A DNA stretch of 10,641 nucleotides from an uncultured Clostridia bacterium (lineage in GTDB: Bacteria; Bacillota; Clostridia; Oscillospirales; QAKW01). This document shows positions 5,329 to 10,641 of the stretch, one piece after another; the stretch's first letter is position 1, and the number at the start of each line of letters is the position of its first letter. The notes beneath the pieces are model-generated. The model searched no databases. It was not told the DNA's origin and saw nothing but the letters and a program-made list of their open reading frames with translations. Made by a program: the position numbers and the translations under genes. Where the stretch lies: assembly GCA_944387905.1 (NCBI GenBank), contig CALXGU010000037.1, forward strand, positions 1 to 10,641. Reading direction: 5' to 3'.

Positions 5329-5760
5329 TCAGATCAAGCTGTTATTCTTTACATTTATACTGATTTTCGTGTCTGCTCCAAACCGTCTTTTAAGCGCGCT
5401 TTCTATACTCTGTGTAGTAGAACTGCCGCTGCCTTTTACTGTATATGTATTATAAGCTATACAGATATCAATATATATTTCGCCGTCAACAATACAGCAG
5501 TGTATACCGTATATCTCTTTTATTTGAGGAAAACCGGCAAGCAGATCGAAAATCTCGTGTTCTTTATTACCGGATCCGACACGAGAGAGCACTGCGCATA
5601 TAAAGCACGCCAGAGCAGTAAGAATATGCAGGATCCAATCATATAGTAAACTGTAATCGTTAAATTCCAAGCCGGCATAAATCTCTATAAACGCTGTCAG
5701 CGCATTGACGGCAGCGGTTATATAAAATACCGCCGGCCGGCTGAAAGAACGCCCTTTCAT
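5329..5760 (-). CDS. Two-helix CDF-like protein (TM1-TM2 plus ZT-dimer-like domain), coupled to feoB
   Basis: This encodes 143 residues, starting at the ATG (5760) that overlaps the feoB stop in an ATGA junction, which indicates translational coupling. Residues 11-31 and 39-59 are membrane helices. Their pattern (N19-A-L in the first helix, I-Y-A-G at its end, then SLLYDWILH opening the second) resembles TM1-TM2 of cation diffusion facilitators, where the consensus is a conserved Asn and then S-x-A-L-x-x-D-x-x-H. D41 and H45 fall in those places, but the later transport aspartate is not conserved. After a polar turn with NKEHE, residues about 70-137 follow the beta-alpha-beta-beta-alpha-beta pattern of the CDF cytoplasmic dimer domain (FPQIKEIYGIHC, GEIYIDICIAY, SIESALKRRFG, TKISINV). 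Most of that domain's metal-binding histidines are absent. Normal CDFs have six helices and about 290 or more residues, so this cannot be a standard antiporter. It may be an accessory or regulatory subunit of FeoB. Family assignment is from pattern only. Confidence 0.7.
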   Translation of the reverse strand: MKGRSFSRPAVFYITAAVNALTAFIEIYAGLEFNDYSLLYDWILHILTALACFICAVLSRVGSGNKEHEIFDLLAGFPQIKEIYGIHCCIVDGEIYIDICIAYNTYTVKGSGSSTTQSIESALKRRFGADTKISINVKNNSLI

Positions 5761-7898
5761 ATCAATAACCGCGCTATCTGCGTAAACAAGAAGCAGACAG
5801 CCACACCGGTAACGGTAGGCAGGAGAATTGATACCGCGGTCCATTTAAGACTGCCGGTCTCTTTGTGTATGGTAAGTACTGTTGTGGAGCAAGGCCAATG
5901 AAACAGAGAGAACAGTATTACATTTGCTGCGGTTATCCAGGTCCAGCCGTGTTCCGTGAACAGCTGACGCATCTGCGCTATACTGTCCAGTTCTATTATA
6001 CTGCCCTGCGCCATGTATGCCATAATTATTATCGGCACCACTATTTCATTTGCCGGAAAACCCAATATAAATGCCATTAAGATAACACCGTCCATGCCGA
6101 TCAGTTTGGCAAACGGGTCTAAAAACTCAGCGCAGTGATTAAGCAGACTCACATCTGCCACTGTCACATTTGCCATCAGCCAAATCACAAGGCCTGCAGG
6201 TGCGGCTACAGCGGCTGCTCTTCCGAGTACAAACAACGTTCTGTCCAGCACCGAACGCACTATCACCTTCCCTATCTGAGGCCGTCGGTACGGCGGAAGC
6301 TCAAGCGTGAATGACGACGGTACACCTTTAAGCAGCGTAGATGACAGAAGCCTTGACATTATAAACGTCATGGCTATGCCCAGCAGTATTACTATTGTAA
6401 GCCCCAGAGCTGAGACAGCGCTGTCGAGCATACCCGCACTTCCGACAAAAAATATACTTATCATAGTTATCATCGCCGGGAATCTGCCGTTGCACGGAAC
6501 GAAATTGTTTGTAAGTATCGCTATAAGTCTTTCGCGCGGTGAATCTATTATTCTGCAGCCCACGACGCCCGCCGCGTTGCAGCCGAAACCCATACACATT
6601 GACAGCGCCTGCTTACCGCATGCTTTGCATTTTTTAAACGGCTTATCAAGATTATATGCGACTCTGGGCAGGTATCCGACATCTTCCAGAAGAGTAAACA
6701 GCGGAAAAAAAATAGCCATAGGAGGCAGCATTACAGACACTACCCATGCCAGCACACGGTACACGCCTAATACTAGCGCTCCGTGCAGCCAGTCCGGCGC
6801 TCCCGCTTTGATGAACAGATCACTAAGCAGCTGCTGTCCTGTGAACAGCAGATCCGACAAAAGCTGCGACGGATAATTTGCGCCTGTTATCGTTATCCAA
6901 AATACCAATGCCAGCATCAGCAGCATGACCGGATATCCGAATATTCTGCTTGTAAGTATACGGTCTATGCGCCGGTCCATACTGTTATATCCTGAATCCG
7001 CCTGCTTTACTGTCTGCTTTGCCGTATGCTCTGCTGTACGAACTATACTTGCCACTATGCTGTCTTTCAGCACAGATCTATAATAGCCGTTTTCAGTAAG
7101 ATAGTCGGACGCCTTTTTCAACGCCTCGCATACATCCGGGTCTGACATGATATCAAAGCCCAGACTGTTATTTATTTCCTGAATAAGCGACGGGTCCTTG
7201 TCAAGAAGCTTGAGGGAAAGCCAGCGTGCGCTTATGCTATTGCCTGCTGCTTTTGAAATTGCCGGTTCTGCTATCGATATCGCATCTTCCACAACACTGT
7301 CATATACAACTGTTTTGGGTATGCTTGCGGTCCTGCCGTCTATAAGACTGTCAAGCTCACGCAATAAATCATTCAAAGTCCTTTTTCTGCGGGCTGTTGT
7401 TCCCACTACCGGAACACCGAGCTTATCTGAAAGCATTTTTAAATCCACAGATATCTTTTTGCGTTTTGCCTCATCCAGCAAATTGACGCAGACAAGCGTT
7501 TTTTCTGATATCTCTATTGTCTGATACACCAAATTCAAATTGCGCTCAAGACAGGTCGCATCACAGACTACAACAGTTGCATCCGGCTTGCCGAAACATA
7601 TAAAATTACGTGCCACCTCTTCCTCTGCGGAATGTGCCATCAATGAATAGGTTCCGGGTATATCCACAAGCACATAGCTGTGCTCAGAGGTCTTACAATA
7701 CCCCTGGGCATTGGCGACGGTTTTGCCCGGCCAGTTGCCCGTATGCTGATTCATACCCGTCAGATTATTAAACAGTGTGCTTTTCCCCACATTCGGATTG
7801 CCTGCTATCGCAACGACAGCATCATTTTCATTCTGCTTTTTTATTTTCAGTCCGAGATCTACCGCTTTTATACCGACAGAGGCGCTTGTAAGTCCCAT
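5757..7898 (-). CDS. feoB: FeoB ferrous iron (or Mn) transporter
   Basis: This encodes 713 residues. The ATG at 7898 is supported by AAGGGGG 6 bases upstream; the longer open frame (to 8021) overlaps feoA and is rejected. The N-terminal G domain shows G1 GNPNVGKST (33-41), G2 Thr60 in GKTV, G3 DIPG (79-82) and G4 NLLD (139-142). A helical GDI-like spacer follows, then a polytopic membrane part from about residue 350. Gate motif 1 is GFGCNAAGV at 437-445 with PRERL and F-V-P-C469-N-G-R, and gate motif 2 is GFPANEIV at 613-620. Cys440 and Cys469 are the conserved gate cysteines. FeoB moves Fe(II) across the cytoplasmic membrane with nucleotide hydrolysis by the G domain. Length is normal. G1 starts at residue 33, leaving an N-terminal tail somewhat longer than usual. 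It follows feoA by 17 bases and overlaps the mini-CDF gene by 4. The regulator and operator suggest Mn(II) control is possible. Confidence 0.96.
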   Translation of the reverse strand: MGLTSASVGIKAVDLGLKIKKQNENDAVVAIAGNPNVGKSTLFNNLTGMNQHTGNWPGKTVANAQGYCKTSEHSYVLVDIPGTYSLMAHSAEEEVARNFICFGKPDATVVVCDATCLERNLNLVYQTIEISEKTLVCVNLLDEAKRKKISVDLKMLSDKLGVPVVGTTARRKRTLNDLLRELDSLIDGRTASIPKTVVYDSVVEDAISIAEPAISKAAGNSISARWLSLKLLDKDPSLIQEINNSLGFDIMSDPDVCEALKKASDYLTENGYYRSVLKDSIVASIVRTAEHTAKQTVKQADSGYNSMDRRIDRILTSRIFGYPVMLLMLALVFWITITGANYPSQLLSDLLFTGQQLLSDLFIKAGAPDWLHGALVLGVYRVLAWVVSVMLPPMAIFFPLFTLLEDVGYLPRVAYNLDKPFKKCKACGKQALSMCMGFGCNAAGVVGCRIIDSPRERLIAILTNNFVPCNGRFPAMITMISIFFVGSAGMLDSAVSALGLTIVILLGIAMTFIMSRLLSSTLLKGVPSSFTLELPPYRRPQIGKVIVRSVLDRTLFVLGRAAAVAAPAGLVIWLMANVTVADVSLLNHCAEFLDPFAKLIGMDGVILMAFILGFPANEIVVPIIIMAYMAQGSIIELDSIAQMRQLFTEHGWTWITAANVILFSLFHWPCSTTVLTIHKETGSLKWTAVSILLPTVTGVAVCFLFTQIARLLI

Positions 7899-7915
7899 AG
7901 TGTTCCCCCTTGTAT

Positions 7916-8149
7916 TTATGCCGTTATCAATATATTTCTGCAGTCCTCGCAGCGTATTGCTATTACGGCGCCGCGGATCAAAAATGCCGACGGATCTCCT
8001 GACGGGCTGCGGCCTATACATTCCACCTGCGTGCCCTCGATCAGTCCTATATCCAATAGTCTGCGCCGTATACTGCCGTCTGATAAAAGGCTTTTGACAG
8101 TGCCTTTCTCACCCGGCTTTATATCATTAAGGCTCAAATTGCCGTTCAT
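7916..8149 (-). CDS. feoA: FeoA, SH3-like partner of FeoB
   Basis: This encodes 77 residues, the usual length. The start at 8149 has GGAAGG 8 bases upstream. The pattern is that of FeoA: SLNDIKPGEKGTV, RRRLLDIGLIEGTQVEC (the L-x-D-x-G-hydrophobic-x-x-G core) and, at the end, FLIRGAVIAIRCEDCRNI, where most family members read 'ir...iaLR...A..I'. FeoA is a small cytoplasmic SH3-fold protein needed for FeoB activity. The C-terminal Cys pair in RCEDC is less usual. It is the first gene of the feo operon, directly behind the putative metal-regulator operator. Confidence 0.94.
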   Translation of the reverse strand: MNGNLSLNDIKPGEKGTVKSLLSDGSIRRRLLDIGLIEGTQVECIGRSPSGDPSAFLIRGAVIAIRCEDCRNILITA

Positions 8150-8173
8150 ATATATTACCTTCCGAAAATATAA

Positions 8174-8202
8174 TTTCCTTGAGGAAACTTTTTTTCCTCA
8201 AG
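8174..8202. promoter_or_regulatory. Putative metal-regulator operator, three overlapping half-sites
   Basis: The sequence TTTCCTTGAGGAAA (8174-8187) is a palindrome of TTTCC/GGAAA. Its right half also pairs with TTTCCTCAAG (8193-8202) in a perfect 10-base inverted repeat with a 5-base spacer. As I recall, MntR boxes in Bacillus have the form TTTGCCTTAAGGAAAC, and the left palindrome is close to it. It lies between feoA and the divergent DtxR/MntR-type gene. It is next to a possible feoA -10 (TATATT, 8172-8167) and overlaps the likely -35 of the regulator (TTGAGG, with TATTCT at 8204-8209 as -10, spacer 19). Repression of both genes is inferred. Confidence 0.7.
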
Positions 8203-8248
8203 CTATTCTATTACAAACCCAACCAAAATGTTACCGGCGGTAAATAAT

Positions 8249-8677
8249 ATGAAAAACAATGAATCGGAATTTTTTACCATGAAAGGATATGTCGAGCATA
8301 CCTGCGGACTTACCGCATCTATGGAGGACTATCTTGAAATGATTTTCAGAATGTCACAGTCAGGCGGCATCATAAGAATCAACGAGCTGGCATCCAGCCT
8401 GCATGTACGTCCGCCGTCCGCCTATAAAATGGCTTATCTGCTCAAAAACGACGGATTTATACAATTTCAGAAATACGGATACATAACCTTAACAGATAAA
8501 GGCAAAAGCACAGGAGAATATCTTCTATACCGGCACCGGACTATTCACAGCTTTTTATGTCTGCTCAACAACAGTGATGATGAGCTTGAACAAACAGAAA
8601 AAATTGAACATTATATCGATGCCAGAACCGTTCATAATCTTGCCGTTCTCACGGAAAAACTTATTATGAAAGAATAG
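8249..8677 (+). CDS. DtxR/MntR-family metal-dependent regulator, MntR-type ligand set
   Basis: Three ATGs are in frame (8228, 8249, 8279). I chose 8249: GGCGG lies 8 bases upstream and the 142-residue product matches MntR in length. The 8228 ATG has no ribosome binding site. The 8279 ATG would still leave the domain whole. Residues 22-90 form the winged helix (recognition helix around 52-66, RPPSAYKMAYLL; wing KYGYITLTDKG), and 90-142 form the dimerisation helices. Counterparts of all six B. subtilis MntR ligands are present: D27 and E30 (SMEDYLE), H96 (YRH), and E117, E120, H121 (TEKIEH). Asp at the first position and Glu at the E99 position are MntR-like; DtxR/IdeR have Met and Cys there. 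There is no C-terminal SH3 domain. It is transcribed divergently from feoAB, and probably represses it when Mn(II) or Fe(II) is sufficient, and perhaps itself. Confidence 0.9.
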   Translation: MKNNESEFFTMKGYVEHTCGLTASMEDYLEMIFRMSQSGGIIRINELASSLHVRPPSAYKMAYLLKNDGFIQFQKYGYITLTDKGKSTGEYLLYRHRTIHSFLCLLNNSDDELEQTEKIEHYIDARTVHNLAVLTEKLIMKE

Positions 8678-8702
8678 TCATAAATCAAATACAGATGTTT
8701 TA

Positions 8703-8731
8703 TTGACTTTTTATCTTGCTTATATTAAAAT
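8703..8731 (+). promoter_or_regulatory. Promoter of the ABC transporter operon
   Basis: TTGACT (8703-8708), a 17-base spacer and TAAAAT (8726-8731) would start transcription near 8738, just before the AAGGAGG ribosome binding site. It separates the ABC operon from the regulator gene, which ends at 8677. I see no terminator between the two genes. Confidence 0.8.
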
Positions 8732-8758
8732 CAAAGAAGTATAAATAAGGAGGGCGGC

Positions 8759-9676
8759 ATGGAACTTGAAATTAGGAATGTCAAAAAAAGTTTCGGCGAT
8801 AAAGAAGTGCTTCACGGAATAAGCTTTGACGTAAAAAGCGGGCAGGCTTTGGGGCTTCTTGGCAGAAACGGCGCCGGTAAAACTACGGCTATACGTATAA
8901 TCATGGACGTTTTCAGAGCTGACAGCGGTGAAATACTTTTGGACGGTAAACTTTTTAAACCGGGTAAATATAAAATGGGATATCTTCCGGAGGAACGCGG
9001 TCTGTATCCTAAACGCACTGTCATGGATCAGATGGTCTTTCTCGCAAGACTCAAGGGTATGAACAGATCCGACGCTGTAAAAAGCTCTCAAAAATGGCTG
9101 GAGCGCATCGGGGTGACAGAATATGCCTCAAGAAAACTGGAGACGCTTTCAAAAGGCAACCAGCAAAAGGTTCAGCTTGCGGCAACGCTTGTGTCGGATC
9201 CGGATATTATAGTTCTGGACGAGCCGTTTTCCGGTCTTGATCCTGTAAATTCACAGGTGCTCAAAGATGTTGTAAACGAGCTTATAGGGATCGGGAAAAT
9301 AGTCATATTTTCCAGTCATCAGATGGGATATGTTGAAGAATTTTGCGACAGTATCGCAATTATACATAACGGCGAAATAGTACTTTTCGGAAATCTCCGG
9401 GAAATAAAGCGTCAATACGGCAGAAACAGGCTTATACTGTCTGCTGCAAACTACGATTTAGATGCTCTGAGCGGAAAAATGCAAGAGCTTGCGGGGGATA
9501 TATTATCCGTTACCGGCAGGATCAATTCCGCCGTTATCCTTACAGCTTTTGATAATGTATCCAAAAAAGCCATACTTGAAAGGATCATAAACAGCGATAT
9601 AGAAATAGATAAATTCGGTACATACGAACCGTCGCTCAACGATATTTTTGTGGACAAGGCGGGTGATGAACAATGA
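8759..9676 (+). CDS. ABC transporter ATP-binding protein, NatA-like
   Basis: This encodes 305 residues, starting 5 bases after AAGGAGG. The nucleotide-binding domain is complete: Walker A GRNGAGKTT (35-43), signature LSKGNQQ (130-136), Walker B IIVLDE with catalytic E155, D-loop SGLDPV, and the switch H187 in SSHQM. The signature has Lys-Gly-Asn-Gln-Gln, common in ABC-2 exporters of the NatA/YhaQ type. Residues about 215-305 form the C-terminal extra domain (DUF4162-like) ending in EPSLNDIFVDKAG, also typical of these ATPases. It drives the permease encoded by the next gene, whose ATG overlaps this stop (ATGA). The family exports Na+, lipids, peptides or antibiotics, and the substrate cannot be assigned from the ATPase. 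Confidence 0.95.
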   Translation: MELEIRNVKKSFGDKEVLHGISFDVKSGQALGLLGRNGAGKTTAIRIIMDVFRADSGEILLDGKLFKPGKYKMGYLPEERGLYPKRTVMDQMVFLARLKGMNRSDAVKSSQKWLERIGVTEYASRKLETLSKGNQQKVQLAATLVSDPDIIVLDEPFSGLDPVNSQVLKDVVNELIGIGKIVIFSSHQMGYVEEFCDSIAIIHNGEIVLFGNLREIKRQYGRNRLILSAANYDLDALSGKMQELAGDILSVTGRINSAVILTAFDNVSKKAILERIINSDIEIDKFGTYEPSLNDIFVDKAGDEQ

Positions 9677-10641
9677 AAAAGTTCCTTGTTATTTTAAAAT
9701 ACGAACTGAAAGAATACTTTTCCAGCAAGGGCTTTGTATTTTTTACATTGCTTCTGGCGATTATTGCCGCTGCCGCTTTATGCCTGCCCAGAATATTTGA
9801 TATGTCGTCAATAACCGGTGTACAGGTTGTGCATAAAGATAATCAAAACGACAATTCATCTGCACAGACCGAGCAGGTTGATCAATCAGATGCCAAATAC
9901 GCTCTTTGTGATCCCAGCGGCATCGCCGACACCGAAATACTGAATCAATTTTTCAACGGTGCTCAATTTATAAAAACAGACAGCGCCCAAAGCATTGAAA
10001 ACCTTATAAACTCGGGTGAAGCAGACGCCGGATTTGAAATCATCTCCCCGACAGAATACGCATATTACATATACAACAAGACATTATACAATAACGATAT
10101 ACAGATGTTTGATCAGGCGATGAAAATGATGTCACGTATCAGTTACTGCAGCCAGCACGGTCTGGATATCGATGAAATCACACAGATGTACGAACCTGCG
10201 GTATCTTCAACGGAGCATATTCTCAACAATGATTCTATGCAGAATATCGCTTACTGCTATGCACTGGTTATAATCGTTTTTATGCTGATTATTTTCTACG
10301 GGCAGATGATAGCGGTATCTGTCACTACCGAAAAGAGCAACCGCGCAATAGAGGTACTTGTGACCTCAACATCTCCTAACAGTCTGCTGTTCGGAAAAGT
10401 AATAGCAGGCGCCGCGGCAGGAATAATACAGAGCGGAATCATAATCGGTGCTGTTTTAGTGTCATACCGACTGAACCGCTCGGTTTGGGGAGGTATACTT
10501 GATTTTGTTCTGGATATACCTGCAATCGTACTTATTTCGTTTGCCGCGTTCGGTATTCTCGGCTATCTGTTCTATGCGTTTCTGTTCGGAGCAATGGGTG
10601 CGCTTGTAAGCAAAGTCGAGGATGTGAGCAAAAGCATAAGC
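9673..10641 (+). CDS. ABC-2 type permease, NatB-like, C-terminus beyond window
   Basis: The ATG at 9673 overlaps the stop of the ATPase gene by 4 bases, so the two are coupled. The frame is open for 323 codons to the window edge. The first membrane helix is at about 21-38 after a short cytoplasmic amphipathic stretch (YELKEYFSSKG). A large extracytoplasmic segment of about 150 residues follows (40-190), beginning with a polar Asn/Gln/Asp-rich linker. Helices resume at about 193 (YALVIIVFMLIIFYG). The hallmark cytoplasmic motif TTEKSNRAIEVLVTSTSPNSLLFGK (about 218-242) identifies the ABC2_membrane_3/NatB group. Further helices lie at about 245-265, 278-292 and 294-312. The family is usually about 400 residues, so roughly the last quarter is missing. 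The pair is likely an exporter of unknown substrate. Confidence 0.93.
   Translation, partial: MKKFLVILKYELKEYFSSKGFVFFTLLLAIIAAAALCLPRIFDMSSITGVQVVHKDNQNDNSSAQTEQVDQSDAKYALCDPSGIADTEILNQFFNGAQFIKTDSAQSIENLINSGEADAGFEIISPTEYAYYIYNKTLYNNDIQMFDQAMKMMSRISYCSQHGLDIDEITQMYEPAVSSTEHILNNDSMQNIAYCYALVIIVFMLIIFYGQMIAVSVTTEKSNRAIEVLVTSTSPNSLLFGKVIAGAAAGIIQSGIIIGAVLVSYRLNRSVWGGILDFVLDIPAIVLISFAAFGILGYLFYAFLFGAMGALVSKVEDVSKSIS

Noticed and set aside
5761..5844. Longer start for the mini-CDF protein
   Set aside because: The extra 28 residues are an out-of-frame reading of the FeoB C-terminus; the ATGA overlap at 5760 is the natural coupled start.
6307..6876. 189-codon plus-strand open frame within feoB
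   Set aside because: It is fully antisense to the transmembrane part of FeoB, whose motifs are intact; the translation has no recognisable domain and no convincing ribosome binding site was seen.
7899..8021. Upstream extension of the feoB frame into feoA
   Set aside because: The extra 41 residues overlap most of the 3' half of feoA in another frame, and the ATG at 7898 has its own AAGGGGG at the correct distance.
7680..8243. 187-codon plus-strand open frame across the feoB start, feoA and the intergenic region
   Set aside because: It is antisense to two recognised genes and crosses the operator region; no protein family pattern is visible.

Overview
The window looks like a chromosomal segment of a low-to-moderate GC Gram-positive anaerobe, most likely a gut Clostridia member of the Ruminococcaceae/Oscillospiraceae type. 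The grounds are strong AGGAGG-type ribosome binding sites, TTGACA/TATAAT-like promoters with 17-base spacers, CCA-encoding tRNA genes, a clostridial-style feoA-feoB operon beside a DtxR/MntR-type regulator, a NatAB-like ABC pair and a cytoplasmic GH127 arabinofuranosidase. This placement is inference; no rRNA or other phylogenetic marker is present.

Layout. Positions 1-743 (minus) hold an SGNH/GDSL hydrolase with a GTG start that runs off the left edge. Next, also on minus, is a small DUF4234-like membrane protein (904-1347) with its own terminator. A roughly 355-base AT-rich gap (1348-1702) carries two pairs of direct repeats. At 1703-1924 lies a 73-residue unannotated ORF whose only codon correctly spaced from a strong ribosome binding site is ACG. 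It sits 29 bases behind a minus-strand tRNA operon, Asp-Phe-Cys-Ala (1954-2296), driven by a consensus promoter at 2326-2354. On the plus strand, 2646-4448 encodes a complete GH127 beta-L-arabinofuranosidase with its own promoter and a strong terminator. A single-gene CAU tRNA unit (4601-4677, minus) follows, with promoter and terminator, then a GNAT acetyltransferase (4789-5223, minus).

The right half is a metal module. feoA and feoB are followed by a translationally coupled 143-residue protein that resembles a cation diffusion facilitator reduced to its first two membrane helices plus the cytoplasmic dimer domain. The operon runs on the minus strand from about 8149 to 5329. Divergent to it is a DtxR-family regulator (8249-8677) that retains all six MntR-type metal ligands. 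The intergenic space holds an overlapping set of TTTCC/GGAAA half-sites resembling an MntR box. I infer that the regulator senses Mn(II) or Fe(II) and represses both directions.

The window ends with a NatA-like ABC ATPase and an overlapping ABC-2 permease (8759-10641+, plus) under a consensus promoter; the permease is cut by the right edge.

The observations most worth following are the mini-CDF coupled to FeoB, the Mn-type regulator and operator controlling a feo operon, and the ACG-initiated ORF at the tail of a tRNA operon. I found no CRISPR array, no transposase and no phage genes.
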